From Chamaesiphon sp. 341R_metabat_111 (lineage in GTDB: Bacteria; Cyanobacteriota; Cyanobacteriia; Cyanobacteriales; Chamaesiphonaceae): DNA of 43,467 nucleotides. The stretch spans positions 1-43,467 of the forward strand of contig JANXVE010000019.1 of NCBI GenBank assembly GCA_025351825.1, given 5' to 3'. A model generated the notes under the pieces. It saw only the letters and a program-made list of their open reading frames with translations, had not been told where the DNA came from and searched no databases. Shown in pieces: positions 25,571 through 34,534 of the stretch (positions within the stretch are counted from its first letter, which is position 1; each line of letters opens with the position of its first letter). A program made the position numbers and the translations under genes.

Positions 25571-26242
25571 ATGCCGAAGCTTTGGCAACCATTATTAGAT
25601 CGAGCATTAAATCTCTTTCTCAAGCCAAACTGTCCGATGTGCGATCGTACGGCACAGGCTGTTTTTTGCAAGTATTGCCACCGCCAAATTCAAGATTGTC
25701 AGTTACTTCAGCCCGATCGATATTGGCAGGGAGATCTGCCGCTATTTGCTTGGGGTAAGTATGAAGGACCGATCAAGCAATCGATCGGTAAGTTAAAGTA
25801 TGATGGCGATCGGTCGATCGGTTATCTCTACGGTGAATGGTTGGCAGACAGTTGGCAAAAGCATACTCCAGCGGGGTTGCCAGCTAAATTAATCGTTGTG
25901 CCCATTCCGCTGCATGGTGATAAGTTAGCCAGTAGAGGCTTTAATCAGGCTGAGTTAATTGCACGGGGATTTTGTGAAGTGACAGGTGCAAAATTAGATT
26001 TGAGTTTGCAGCGAACTCGATCGACTATCGCTCAATTTGGGCTATCAAAATCAGATCGTCAGGAGAATGTTGCAGGTGCATTTACGCTGGTAAATTCGCG
26101 GTTAAAGCCTGGTAATACAGTATTGTTAATTGATGATATTTACACAACTGGTGCAACTGTTCGATCGGCAGCAGCGGTGATTAGATCGATCGGTGTGAAC
26201 GTGTGTGGGGTCGCTGTAATTGCCACCGGACGGAATAATTAG
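25571..26242 (+). CDS. comF: ComF family phosphoribosyltransferase-like protein
   Basis: 223 residues. N-terminal zinc-ribbon cysteines (CPMCD near residue 21 and CKYCH near 33), the conserved GKYEGPIKQSIGKLKYDGD, then the phosphoribosyltransferase domain with VVPIPLHGDKLASRGFNQAE and the PRPP loop VLLIDDIYTTGATV. ComF is needed for DNA uptake in naturally competent bacteria and is widely conserved in cyanobacteria; its exact reaction is unknown. The gene is single. A GTTGGG repeat lies downstream, between it and the convergent glycosidase-like gene. Confidence 0.92.
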   Translation: MPKLWQPLLDRALNLFLKPNCPMCDRTAQAVFCKYCHRQIQDCQLLQPDRYWQGDLPLFAWGKYEGPIKQSIGKLKYDGDRSIGYLYGEWLADSWQKHTPAGLPAKLIVVPIPLHGDKLASRGFNQAELIARGFCEVTGAKLDLSLQRTRSTIAQFGLSKSDRQENVAGAFTLVNSRLKPGNTVLLIDDIYTTGATVRSAAAVIRSIGVNVCGVAVIATGRNN

Positions 26243-26278
26243 ATCGAGAATTAGATAAAAATCTCCTGATTTTGGTTA

Positions 26279-26340
26279 AGTTGGGTTTCATTCTTCAACC
26301 CAACCTACAGATCTACATCCAAAGCTATCAACTATCAACT
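26279..26340. repeat. GTTGGG palindromic repeat followed by a short heptamer repeat
   Basis: 26279-26314 is a copy of the GTTGGGTT/AACCCAAC family ending in AGATCT. Immediately after it, 26325-26340 contains two copies of the heptamer CTATCAA, complementary to the TAGTTGA-type heptamers at 35223-35250. Both sit between convergent genes. Confidence 0.7.
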
Positions 26341-26347
26341 ACTCTAA

Positions 26348-27895
26348 CTATTTCAACTGACAAGAACTCCGAAAGTAATCCAGCTCAGGTTCTTGCCAAG
26401 AGAAAGCAAAATGACTAATCGAATTAATTTGGGGTAGAGCGCGGTGAATACCGTCCATCTGCTCTTCTAATGATGGACGACCTTCGGTGGGTTTGCTCCA
26501 GTTTCCTGCTAGTGCTGGAGTGACATTAGTATTAGGTGGCGCGAAGCTGACAACGCGACGAACTTGATTGGCGATACAATCGCTGCGATTGCAGGTGGCA
26601 TAAGCCATTGGATGCCATTCGTTTGTGGGAAATCGATCCCACGGTTGTAGCCGTGAATCATAGCCTCTTCTGCCCACTGGCTGATTTGCCTCAGGGAAAA
26701 ATACTGAACCGGACTTGATCCGCTGTTGTTCTACGGGTGCAATGGCTTTTTGTAAGAACTTAACTACGCCGTCGCTGGCATGGGAGAGAGTGAGTTGCCA
26801 CAAATCCCACTCAATCCAAGGGAATTTATCCTCGTAAGACATGGTCATTTCGCCCTCCATCGGAGTCCGACCTTGCCACAGGGGTGAAACTTCATTTGGA
26901 TAGAGTTTGTCCACCTCCTTGAGGTCATTAATCGTAATCGTGCCTTTGTTCAGGAATCGATCGATCAAGTCAGTACCTTTGCTATTTTGAGCTAGGGCGG
27001 CGAGAGTTTGTCTAGATTCATCGCTGTAAATCCATAAGTCTTTGACTTGACTGGCGATCGACTGAGCACCCTGTCCGCGTGGAAACCGAATATAATCAAA
27101 CAGCACGCCATCGGGACGACGACGGACGACCTCCTGCACTAGCTTCTCATAATCAGCACGGGCTTTGTCGCTGTAAGGATCGACAAATAAAACGGAACCA
27201 GCACCGCCATCTGTCGATTTTTGGAAGCCTTCTTCCCCTGCAAATAGAGTAGTTTCACCCCGCCCATTGATCGCTACAGCCGACTGTCCTTCTGGAGTTG
27301 TGCCATAGTCCGGCCCAAAATTGAGGCTATACATCCAGGCGTACACTTTCAATCCCCGTTCGTGACCTTTTTGAATCGAATCAGCGAGGAGATCGGTTTT
27401 TTCGGTACCGCGTTGGGTCAATACTGAGTTCCATGCAGTGGTATTGCCTGTGCGCGGCAATAAAGCTTTGCCGTAGAATGTGGCAACATATACTTGGTTA
27501 TAGCCTTTGTTGACCATCCGGTCGAAGACTTCTTCCAAGGCTCCAGGTTTAGTATCGCAAGGATATAATCTCACCCAGATTGCCTGATTTTTGAGCCAGC
27601 TTTTTTGCCGACACTGCTGAACGAGATTGAGATGCTTTTTAACAATCTCACCATATTGGCTCTGACTAGTTTTATCGCCTTTTTGAGCGGCTACTCGTAA
27701 AACATTTTTGGCGTTGACTTCTGCGGGTGGGATTTGACAGTAATCTGCGGACTGGGCGGTGCTAGAGGGGGCGTAGTAGCCTTGTCCGATTAGACTACTG
27801 AGCGTAAATGTCCCAACGAATAGTTTTTGGTGCAGGTTGTGACGATTCGATGTCGATAGTAAGGTAGGAAAATGTGAGTGTAGCTTACAATCCAT
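26348..27895 (-). CDS. Secreted GHL10-type glycosyl hydrolase-like protein
   Basis: 515 residues. The GHL10 (PF02638-like, family 10 glycosylhydrolase-like) core is recognisable from IWVRLYPCDT onward, with GYNQVYVATFYGKALLP, GLKVYAWMYSLNFGPDYG and the signature PDGVLFDYIRFPRGQG. An N-terminal segment (LFVGTFTLSSLIGQ) may be an export signal preceded by an unusually long polar stretch, or the true start may be internal. Members are thought to act on cell-surface polysaccharides, but activity is not demonstrated. It is convergent with comF. Confidence 0.82.
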   Translation of the reverse strand: MDCKLHSHFPTLLSTSNRHNLHQKLFVGTFTLSSLIGQGYYAPSSTAQSADYCQIPPAEVNAKNVLRVAAQKGDKTSQSQYGEIVKKHLNLVQQCRQKSWLKNQAIWVRLYPCDTKPGALEEVFDRMVNKGYNQVYVATFYGKALLPRTGNTTAWNSVLTQRGTEKTDLLADSIQKGHERGLKVYAWMYSLNFGPDYGTTPEGQSAVAINGRGETTLFAGEEGFQKSTDGGAGSVLFVDPYSDKARADYEKLVQEVVRRRPDGVLFDYIRFPRGQGAQSIASQVKDLWIYSDESRQTLAALAQNSKGTDLIDRFLNKGTITINDLKEVDKLYPNEVSPLWQGRTPMEGEMTMSYEDKFPWIEWDLWQLTLSHASDGVVKFLQKAIAPVEQQRIKSGSVFFPEANQPVGRRGYDSRLQPWDRFPTNEWHPMAYATCNRSDCIANQVRRVVSFAPPNTNVTPALAGNWSKPTEGRPSLEEQMDGIHRALPQINSISHFAFSWQEPELDYFRSSCQLK

Positions 27896-27946
27896 AGATA
27901 GTATCGATCGAAGGTCGCAGGTAGATGTTCGGTTTTTTAGTATAAA

Positions 27947-27976
27947 GGAGAAGTCGATCGACAGATCGACTTCTCC
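27947..27976 (-). terminator. Hairpin downstream of psb27
   Basis: A perfect 13-bp stem (GGAGAAGTCGATC with GATCGACTTCTCC) around GACA. On the minus strand TTTATACT follows, making it a probable terminator of psb27 ahead of the downstream glycosidase-like gene. Confidence 0.65.
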
Positions 27977-28050
27977 TCAACTCTTTTGGTTTGGACAGAT
28001 AATTTGCGCCTAAAGTTCCATCAGCCAAAGCCTAGAGCCTAAAGCTTCAT

Positions 28051-28452
28051 CTATGCATTGCGTTGTAGTGCTAGCTCAATTTGCTTGAATTTTTGGGTAA
28101 GGCTAGTTCTGAGTTTTTCTGGCAAGGGGCGATTTGGATAAGCTGCGTAGTGAGCGGCGAGGGAGTTTAGAGCAGTCCGCATGCTGGTAAAAGAGCTAAG
28201 TTTGGTCAGAGCTGGATCTTGGCGATAGCGAGAAGCAAAATCATTAATATTCACTCGTGCCAACGCCTGGGCGGCAGCTTTGTCTGGGGAGTCATCAGGC
28301 AACTCCAACACAGTTTTCATACTATTTAGAACAGTCATGACATCTTGACGGTAATTTCCGACTAGTCCACCAGAGCTAGCGGAACAGCCAGCCAAGCCAA
28401 CAACAACCACCAGTACTAAAGCAAATAACTGTGACCACAGACGTTTTAACAT
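28051..28452 (-). CDS. psb27: Photosystem II assembly lipoprotein Psb27
   Basis: 133 residues. A lipoprotein signal peptide ends with the lipobox LAGC (Cys23), anchoring the protein on the lumenal side of the thylakoid membrane. The mature four-helix bundle shows NYRQDVMTVLNSMKTVLELP, ASRYRQDPALTKLSSFTSMR and AHYAAYPNRPLP, all family markers. Psb27 binds CP43 in immature photosystem II before the manganese cluster assembles, so its role meshes with CtpA encoded 4 kb away, although the genes are not linked as an operon. Confidence 0.95.
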   Translation of the reverse strand: MLKRLWSQLFALVLVVVVGLAGCSASSGGLVGNYRQDVMTVLNSMKTVLELPDDSPDKAAAQALARVNINDFASRYRQDPALTKLSSFTSMRTALNSLAAHYAAYPNRPLPEKLRTSLTQKFKQIELALQRNA

Positions 28453-28642
28453 AGTTTGTAATGTAAAAATTTAAAATTCCAAATACTGTATATCCTAGCG
28501 CGAATTGGGCTTTAGGGGTTAGGTGTTAGGCTTTAGGGGTTGAGGAGAAGTAGATCGATCGAACACATTTTGTGTTTGACTATTGCTAATTGAAGATTCG
28601 ATCTCAATCGATAAATCTAACGTCAAGCCTAATCCCGATCCC

Positions 28643-29281
28643 ATGACTAGAATTTCTCGTCCCTACATCTTAGTGTGGACGATTGTTGGTTTATTTCTGA
28701 CAATCGGCGCAAACTTTGTCCCTGCTTACATCATCAATTCTCCAGCACAGTGGTTGAGTCAGGGGATTACGGCGTACCCATTGGGATTTAAGTGTCAAGT
28801 TGGGGCAGTATTATTGGTGAGTTGTTTGGGTGGTAGAACTGCGGGCGCATTAGCTCAAGTCGTCTATTTGTTCGTCGGATTAGTCTGGCTCAAAATATTC
28901 AACGATGGTGGTGGGATTGAGTATCTTCAAAAACCTGTGTTTGGATATCTGCTTGCATTTATTCCTGGGGCTTGGGTTTGTGGGCAACTTGCTTTCAAAC
29001 AGACTTTGCCCAAGGAGGCTGCTGCGAATAGTGTGAGGACAACGCTGAAGCCTGAATTAGAGCATCTAGGCATTAGTTGTCTATGTGGACTTTTTGTAAT
29101 TCACTTTTTTGGAATTATTTATTCCATTGGCTTCAAGATCGTCGATCTGCAACAGTCAGGTAATTTTAGTCTTGTAGATTCGATCGTTAGCTATTCTGTC
29201 TATCCATTGCCCAGTCAATTATTATTAGTTTGTGCTGCTACATCGATCGCTTTTGTTTTGCGACGAGTTATGTTTTATTAA
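28643..29281 (+). CDS. bioY: Biotin transporter substrate-binding component BioY
   Basis: 212 residues from the ATG at 28643; the longer frame from a TTG at 28583 adds a polar stretch that BioY proteins do not need. Six hydrophobic segments; the family features are GFKCQVGAVLLVSCLGGRTA, LAQVVYLFVGLVWLKIF, NDGGGIEYLQKPVFGYLLAF. BioY is the S-component of ECF-type or stand-alone biotin uptake. No ecfA/ecfT genes are adjacent. The lspA start follows the stop by two bases, so the two are co-translated. Confidence 0.9.
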   Translation: MTRISRPYILVWTIVGLFLTIGANFVPAYIINSPAQWLSQGITAYPLGFKCQVGAVLLVSCLGGRTAGALAQVVYLFVGLVWLKIFNDGGGIEYLQKPVFGYLLAFIPGAWVCGQLAFKQTLPKEAAANSVRTTLKPELEHLGISCLCGLFVIHFFGIIYSIGFKIVDLQQSGNFSLVDSIVSYSVYPLPSQLLLVCAATSIAFVLRRVMFY

Positions 29282-29283
29282 AG

Positions 29284-29769
29284 ATGCGATCTATGAAAAT
29301 TAGAAATTACTATTTTTGGCTAGCAGCGATCGTTAATATCACGATCGATATTTTGAGTAAACGCGCAATCGTCGAAGTGCTCAAAATAGAGGGAACATCG
29401 ATCGCGATCGTGCCAAATATCTTTCACTTTACCTATATTCGCAATCACGGTGCCGCATTTAGCATCCTGGCGGGGAATCCACTGCTGAAGTGGCTATCAT
29501 TAGTTGTCAGTCTGATTTTGATTGCGATTGCTATTGTCAAGACTTTTAGTAATGTCTGGGAGCAGTTGGGATTTGGATTGATTTTGGCAGGTGCCGTGGG
29601 AAATGGGATCGATCGATTATTTTTTGATGGTTCTGTTGTTGACTTTATCGATCTGCGAATTATTAATTTTGCGATCTTCAACTGGGCAGATGTATCGATT
29701 AATCTAGGAATTATTTGCTTGCTAATCCATACTTTTATTTATCAGCCCAAGCAACCTAATTCTAACTAG
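29284..29769 (+). CDS. lspA: Signal peptidase II (lipoprotein signal peptidase)
   Basis: 161 residues from the ATG at 29284, directly after bioY; another ATG at 29293 is possible. This integral membrane aspartyl protease cleaves lipoprotein signal peptides. The catalytic aspartates are in AGAVGNGIDRLFF-VVDFID and NWADVSIN. The usual NxGAAF motif is present as RNHGAAFS. Four membrane helices are seen. The N-terminal region (TIDILSKRAIV) departs from the common DQxSK motif by one residue, so this may be the second, more divergent LspA type. Coupling with bioY is common in cyanobacteria. Confidence 0.92.
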   Translation: MRSMKIRNYYFWLAAIVNITIDILSKRAIVEVLKIEGTSIAIVPNIFHFTYIRNHGAAFSILAGNPLLKWLSLVVSLILIAIAIVKTFSNVWEQLGFGLILAGAVGNGIDRLFFDGSVVDFIDLRIINFAIFNWADVSINLGIICLLIHTFIYQPKQPNSN

Positions 29770-29788
29770 CGATCGAATAAAGTTAATC

Positions 29789-30271
29789 ATGTCTAGAATT
29801 CGCTGTTATTATTTCCTGCTATCTGCCCTAGTTGTAGTTCAGTTTAGTTCGATCGATCGAGCCAGTGCAAATCCTCGAACCACAATCGATCCGTCACTGA
29901 AGCTGGATCGGCCTTTTGCTGTTTACGCACCAATTCAATTGCCAGCAAGTGGAGAGGTTAAAGATACTTTATCCGATCGAGATATCCCTACTGGAGATGG
30001 TGGTTTTGCTAGGGATTATGCAATTAAATTAACTGCTGGAGAAAACATTGCGATCGATCTAACTTCCGAAGTTTTCGATACTGTAGTGATCCTACTCAAT
30101 GCTGAGGGTAAGAATATTGGTAAAAATGATGATGGTGCAGATGGAAGCAGTAATTCATTGCTGTTCACCAGGATCAAAAATGCTGGTAATTACATCATCC
30201 GCGTTCAAGGCTTTGGCGAAACTAGCAGCGGAGAATTCAAGCTCAAAGTTACTAAATTGAAGGAAAAGTAG
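29789..30271 (+). CDS. Exported protein with a PPC (pre-peptidase C-terminal) domain
   Basis: 160 residues. An N-terminal signal peptide (YYFLLSALVVVQF, cleavage after a likely ASA) is followed by a beta-sandwich PPC domain: RDYAIKLTAGENIAIDLTSE, FDTVVILLNAEGKNIGKNDD, NSLLFTRIKNAGNYIIRVQG and the SGEFKLKVT ending. PPC domains usually sit at the end of secreted proteases; here the domain stands alone, so it may be a periplasmic or surface binding module. It starts 19 bases after lspA and may be transcribed with bioY-lspA. Confidence 0.85.
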   Translation: MSRIRCYYFLLSALVVVQFSSIDRASANPRTTIDPSLKLDRPFAVYAPIQLPASGEVKDTLSDRDIPTGDGGFARDYAIKLTAGENIAIDLTSEVFDTVVILLNAEGKNIGKNDDGADGSSNSLLFTRIKNAGNYIIRVQGFGETSSGEFKLKVTKLKEK

Positions 30272-30287
30272 ATAGTTAATAGTTGGG

Positions 30288-30325
30288 TGTGTTGGGTTTC
30301 ATTCTTCAACCCAACCTACAGATCT
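30288..30325. repeat. Dispersed palindromic repeat, GTTGGGTT/AACCCAAC family
   Basis: A copy nearly identical to those at 9898 and 33718, ending in CCTACAGATCT. It lies between the convergent PPC-domain and fabI genes and may terminate both. AT-rich TATCAATTATCAATT direct repeats follow at about 30345-30360. Confidence 0.8.
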
Positions 30326-30367
30326 AAACCTATCTACTATTGAATTATCAATTATCAATTATTAGAA

Positions 30368-31144
30368 TTACATTCCAATCGTCTCGTAACCAGCATCTAC
30401 ATAAATAATCTGTCCAGTAATGCCGCTAGCCAAATCACTAGCCAAGAAAGCTGCGGCATTACCAACTTCAGTTTGAGTCACAGTTCGCTTGAGTGGTGCC
30501 ACATCTTCAACGTGGTGAATCATGTCCAGAATACCACCGACAGCCGACGAAGCTAACGTCCGAATTGGCCCTGCAGAAATCGCATTGACGCGAACATTTT
30601 GGGCACCAAATTCTGAAGCTAGATAGCGAACATTCATTTCCAAACCAGCTTTGGCAATTCCCATTACGTTATAGTTTGGGATCACTTTGACACCACCGAG
30701 ATAAGTGAGGGTGATGATGCTTCCGCCCTCTGTCATCAAAGGTTTGGCAGCACCCGCAAGCCGAATTAGTGAATAAGCACTAATATCCATCGCTTGGGCG
30801 AAACCCGCACGGGAAGTCTTACTAAAATCGCCAGAGAGATCTTCTTTGTTGGCAAAAGCTAAACAGTGAATCAGAATATCTACTCGTCCCCACTTTTCAC
30901 CGACTTCAGCAAAAGTTTTGTCAATTTGTTCGTCGTTTTGAACATTCAACGGTAGATAAATACTGGGATTCAGTGGCGCGACTAATTCTTCGACTTTGCG
31001 CTCCATCTTGCCGCGCTCGTCGGGTAGATAAGTGATGCCAATATTGGCTCCAGCCGCATGAAGCTGTTGAGCAATCCCCCACGCAATCGATCGATTATTG
31101 GCGATGCCAGTGACTAAGGCGTTTTTTCCGCTTAAATTTAACAA
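30368..31144 (-). CDS. fabI: Enoyl-[acyl-carrier-protein] reductase (NADH) FabI
   Basis: 258 residues. It carries out the last reduction in each cycle of fatty-acid elongation. A short-chain dehydrogenase variant: the nucleotide-binding GIANNRSIAWGIAQ typical of FabI, the catalytic Tyr and Lys in YNVMGIAKAGLE, RVNAISAGPIRTLA and the C-terminal GITGQIIYVDAGY. Normal length. It is divergent from ntcA, whose NtcA-dependent promoter lies in the shared intergenic region. Confidence 0.96.
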   Translation of the reverse strand: MLNLSGKNALVTGIANNRSIAWGIAQQLHAAGANIGITYLPDERGKMERKVEELVAPLNPSIYLPLNVQNDEQIDKTFAEVGEKWGRVDILIHCLAFANKEDLSGDFSKTSRAGFAQAMDISAYSLIRLAGAAKPLMTEGGSIITLTYLGGVKVIPNYNVMGIAKAGLEMNVRYLASEFGAQNVRVNAISAGPIRTLASSAVGGILDMIHHVEDVAPLKRTVTQTEVGNAAAFLASDLASGITGQIIYVDAGYETIGM

Positions 31145-31219
31145 AGGTAACTATTACTCCATCTTAACTCGCACGGCTCATGATATCAGTTCACAGTTGG
31201 TACTGACTAGCTTACTGAC

Positions 31220-31247
31220 AGCCTAAAGCCTAAAGTCCAAAGCCTAA
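31220..31247. repeat. Heptamer repeat (AGCCTAA)n
   Basis: Four degenerate tandem heptamers AGCCTAA / AGTCCAA. Related arrays occur at about 32167-32198, 33785-33814, 28506-28545 and 28010-28050. This resembles the short tandemly repeated repetitive (STRR) heptamers described in filamentous cyanobacteria. Confidence 0.65.
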
Positions 31248-31294
31248 CCGCTTGGTAGCCCCTGATACAAAAAACTATTGGCAAGTCAGATTAA

Positions 31295-31335
31295 GTATTC
31301 TGTAATACCGTTAAATAAGTTTGGTCGTCTAGACT
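31295..31335 (+). promoter_or_regulatory. NtcA-activated promoter of ntcA
   Basis: GTATTCTGTAATAC at 31295-31308 is a perfect GTA-N8-TAC site. TAGACT at 31330-31335 fits the TAN3T -10 box, with 21 bases between, which is exactly the class II NtcA promoter geometry (site centred near -41). This implies positive autoregulation, as established for ntcA in other cyanobacteria. The leader would be about 150 bases; it includes a small CACCCCTAAGGGTG hairpin. Confidence 0.85.
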
Positions 31336-31489
31336 TGAGTAAATGCGCCAATTAGTTGGGGTTTGCCAGAACTGAAACCTCTAGGCGTAAAGTCTATCGG
31401 ATTCAGATCTCGTTCGCGCAAGCGCACCCCTAAGGGTGAATGAGTTTGAAATTGTCAGTCCAATTATTTCAAGTGAGCGTAAAGTTGAG

Positions 31490-32167
31490 ATGGTGATGAT
31501 GCAAGATAAGCCCATAGCAAGTGTTTTCCAGGAAATGGTTGGGGGAGCTTTTCCACCCGTCATCGAGACATTCGAGCGAAATAAAACTATTTTCTTCCCA
31601 GGCGATCCAGCCGAACGGGTCTATTTCCTCACAAAAGGGGCGGTAAAGTTGTCTCGTGTCTACGAAGCAGGCGAGGAGATTACGGTGGCGTTGCTGCGGG
31701 AAAATAGCGTGTTTGGGGTGCTATCACTGATTACGGGGAATAAATCCGATCGCTTTTACCATGCGGTCGCTTTTACAACGGTAGAGTTATTGTCAGTATC
31801 GATCGAGCAATTTGAGAAGGCACTCAGAGAAAATCCCGAGTTATCCTGGATCATGCTCAGAGGTTTATCTTCGCGGATTCTCCAAACCGAAATGATGATC
31901 GAAACCTTGGCGCATCGAGATATGGGTTCCAGGCTGGCGAGTTTCTTGCTCATTCTCTGTCGTGATTTTGGGGTACCCAATGGCAATGGCATCACGATCG
32001 ATCTCAAACTATCACACCAAGCGATCGCTGAAGCAATTGGTTCTACTCGCGTGACTGTAACTAGGTTACTCGGCGATCTCCGGGATGAAGAAAATCAAGT
32101 CATCTCGATCGACAAGAAAAAAATCACCGTCCACAATCCGGTGGCGTTGAGTCAGCAGTTTAATTAG
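31490..32167 (+). CDS. ntcA: Global nitrogen regulator NtcA
   Basis: 225 residues from the ATG at 31490; the frame extends 18 codons further upstream, but known NtcA proteins begin at this point (MxxQDKxxAxVFxxM, then [20 protein letters not shown]). A CRP-family activator that senses 2-oxoglutarate with its cyclic-nucleotide-type domain ([20 protein letters not shown]) and binds DNA with the C-terminal helix-turn-helix ([20 protein letters not shown]). It controls nitrogen assimilation genes. A matching NtcA site lies upstream of its own gene. Confidence 0.97.
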   Translation: MVMMQDKPIASVFQEMVGGAFPPVIETFERNKTIFFPGDPAERVYFLTKGAVKLSRVYEAGEEITVALLRENSVFGVLSLITGNKSDRFYHAVAFTTVELLSVSIEQFEKALRENPELSWIMLRGLSSRILQTEMMIETLAHRDMGSRLASFLLILCRDFGVPNGNGITIDLKLSHQAIAEAIGSTRVTVTRLLGDLRDEENQVISIDKKKITVHNPVALSQQFN

Positions 32168-32198
32168 GCTTTAGGTTTTAGGCTTTGGGCTTTAGGGT
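32167..32198. repeat. Heptamer repeat (GGCTTTA)n after ntcA
   Basis: Degenerate GGCTTTA / GGTTTTA / GGCTTTG units begin at the ntcA stop. A C-rich tract (CCCCCGTCTCCCCGTCCCC) follows at about 32232-32255. Together they fill the gap before glyA. Confidence 0.6.
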
Positions 32199-32341
32199 AG
32201 AGGGAATCGGCAATGTAAATAGTCCCCTCGTCCCCCCGTCTCCCCGTCCCCTATTCCCTATCCCCTAACTTCTAGTTATGATAGATGTTCTGGGAAAACG
32301 CATCGATTCAGCAATCCCTGACCTATTTTTACTAGACTAGA

Positions 32342-33625
32342 ATGACAAAAACTAACTTAGAATTTTTAGCACAAGCAGATCCTGCGATCGCAAGTTTAAT
32401 TGGTTCCGAGCTGGGTCGTCAACGGACGCACCTGGAATTGATTGCCAGTGAGAACTTCACCTCTGCGGCGGTAATGGCAGCGCAGGGTTCGATTCTCACC
32501 AACAAATATGCGGAAGGCTTGCCCACCAAGCGTTACTATGGTGGGTGCGAGTTTGTCGATGAGATCGAACAGATTGCGATCGATCGAGTCAAGAAATTAT
32601 TTGGTGCAGCCGCTGCCAACGTTCAGCCTCACTCTGGCGCACAAGCAAACTTCGCCGTCTTCCTGGCACTGCTCAATCCTGGCGACAAAATCATGGGGAT
32701 GGACTTATCCCACGGTGGACACCTCACCCACGGTTGCCCTGTTAGTGTCTCTGGTAAATGGTTTGAGCCTCACTACTACGGTGTCAGCAAAGAAACCGAA
32801 CAACTAGATTTCGACCAAATTCGGGATTTGGCGAAGAAACACAAGCCAAAGATGCTGATCTGCGGCTACTCTGCTTATTCTCGGACGATCGACTTTGCTA
32901 AATTTCGTGAGATCGCTGATGAAGTTGGCGCAATCCTCATGGCAGATATCGCGCACATCGCGGGACTAGTTGCAACTGGACATCATCCTAGCCCAATCCC
33001 ATACTGTGACGTAGTTACAACTACCACCCACAAAACCCTGAGAGGCCCCCGTGGTGGCTTGATCATGACCCGCGATGCCGAACTAGGCAAAAAATTTGAT
33101 AAAGCTGTCTTCCCTGGGACTCAAGGTGGACCATTGGAACATGTAATTGCAGGTAAGGCAGTTGCCTTCGGTGAAGCTCTTCAGCCCGCCTTTAAGACCT
33201 ATTGCGGCAATGTAATCGCCAATGCTCAAGCAATGGCAGTTCAACTCCAACAGCGCGGCTTCAAAATCGTTTCTGGTGGGACTGACAATCACTTGATGCT
33301 GGTGGACTTGAGATCGATCGGGATGACTGGTAAAGTAGCAGATTTACTAGTCAGTGGCGTAAACATCACTGCTAACAAAAATACGGTACCATTCGATCCA
33401 GAATCTCCATTCGTGACCAGTGGCTTACGCCTCGGCGCGCCAGCGATGACCACTCGCGGCATGGGTACGACTGAATTTACCGAGATTGCCAACATCATTG
33501 CCGATCGACTCTTGAGTCCCGAAGATGATACTGTCGCTAAAGACTGTATCCGTCGCATCAGTAATCTTTGCGAAGGTTTCCCACTGTATCCGCATCTGAG
33601 TCTGCCTGTGCCAGCCTTGGTGTAG
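32342..33625 (+). CDS. glyA: Serine hydroxymethyltransferase
   Basis: 427 residues, the normal length. A PLP enzyme that interconverts serine and glycine and supplies one-carbon units; in cyanobacteria it also serves photorespiration. Seen: [40 protein letters not shown], the PLP lysine in [14 protein letters not shown] and [17 protein letters not shown]. Starts at the ATG at 32342. No riboswitch is seen upstream. Confidence 0.97.
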   Translation: MTKTNLEFLAQADPAIASLIGSELGRQRTHLELIASENFTSAAVMAAQGSILTNKYAEGLPTKRYYGGCEFVDEIEQIAIDRVKKLFGAAAANVQPHSGAQANFAVFLALLNPGDKIMGMDLSHGGHLTHGCPVSVSGKWFEPHYYGVSKETEQLDFDQIRDLAKKHKPKMLICGYSAYSRTIDFAKFREIADEVGAILMADIAHIAGLVATGHHPSPIPYCDVVTTTTHKTLRGPRGGLIMTRDAELGKKFDKAVFPGTQGGPLEHVIAGKAVAFGEALQPAFKTYCGNVIANAQAMAVQLQQRGFKIVSGGTDNHLMLVDLRSIGMTGKVADLLVSGVNITANKNTVPFDPESPFVTSGLRLGAPAMTTRGMGTTEFTEIANIIADRLLSPEDDTVAKDCIRRISNLCEGFPLYPHLSLPVPALV

Positions 33626-33669
33626 AGGGAAATTGGGAGTTGGGTGCGATCGTGTTGCTGAAGATTGTA

Positions 33670-33814
33670 GCTGGTGGGCACTGCCCACCCTACGGCTTAC
33701 TACAGCTACTTGTTGGGTGTGTTGGGTTTCATTCTTCAACCCAACCTACAGATCTGGTTGGGTACGCTGGGTCTCTACAGATCTAAGCCCTAAAGCCTAA
33801 AGCCCAAAGCCTAA
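33670..33814. repeat. Cluster of three dispersed repeats between glyA and the BFN gene
   Basis: In order: a GGTGGGCA-CTG-CCCACC palindrome (about 33673-33690) with CCTACGG following; a GTTGGGTT/AACCCAAC repeat (33718-33755); and (AGCCTAA)n heptamers (33785-33814) that run into the stop codon of the next gene. The stack sits between two convergent genes. Confidence 0.7.
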
Positions 33815-34305
33815 CTAGCGTATCCACCGTTCCGAATCAGATCGTCAGGACGGAGATTGGAGACGAAACTACGGAAAGCTTGACGCTCTTGTTCGTCGGC
33901 ATCTCGATCGACGGGGATGGACGCATCAGCAATGACTTCTTCAATCACCCAAATCGGTGCTTTAGTCCGAATCGCGATCGCAATTGCGTCACTAGGACGA
34001 GCATCGATTTCTTTGAGTTCGCCATGATTGTTAATTACAATTGAGGCATAGAAAGTATTGTCTTGCAACGAGTTAATCGTAATTCTATCGACCTTGATAT
34101 CACAACTATCAAAAATATTGACAAGTAGGTCGTGAGTAAATGGTCTAGGTGGCGTTTGCTTTTCCAAAGCATTGACGATTGCCTTGGCTTGCTCCTGACT
34201 GATATAGATTGGCAAAGCACGTCGATCGGCAGCGTCTTTGAGTAAGATAATTGGACTACGAGATACAGCGTCTAATGCAATCCCTGCTACTTTCATTTCG
34301 ATCAT
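33811..34305 (-). CDS. Bifunctional nuclease (BFN, DUF151) family protein
   Basis: 164 residues. The BFN domain covers almost the whole protein: MKVAGIALDAVSRSPIILLK, RRALPIYISQEQAKAIVNAL, ASIVINNHGELKEIDARPSD and AIAIAIRTKAPIWV. The family was named from a plant nuclease acting on RNA and DNA; the bacterial role is unclear. A C-terminal helix (DEQERQAFRSFVSNLRPDDL) follows. It is divergent from ribE with 229 bases between, a neighbourhood that I believe recurs in cyanobacteria. Confidence 0.88.
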   Translation of the reverse strand: MIEMKVAGIALDAVSRSPIILLKDAADRRALPIYISQEQAKAIVNALEKQTPPRPFTHDLLVNIFDSCDIKVDRITINSLQDNTFYASIVINNHGELKEIDARPSDAIAIAIRTKAPIWVIEEVIADASIPVDRDADEQERQAFRSFVSNLRPDDLIRNGGYAS

Positions 34306-34534
34306 GTTACTTCCTTTGTCTTTATTTACTGAGGGGGGAACTGAGAACGTTAAAATTTAAAATAAAAAGTGAAATCTTATTATTTAGCGAAGAGTGCGGG
34401 AACAGGGGTTTCCCCGAGTGGAGCACCTTTTAAAGATAGTCTAACAAGCTTAGAGCACCAATGATTTGGGCGGCTATGTATCAAGGATGGCTTACAAAAC
34501 ACTCGATCGATAATAGTACTTTGACTGAAAAAAG

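Noticed and set aside
31436-31489. Earlier start for NtcA adding 18 residues
   Set aside because: Known NtcA proteins start at the later ATG, and the region upstream fits an untranslated leader with a hairpin.
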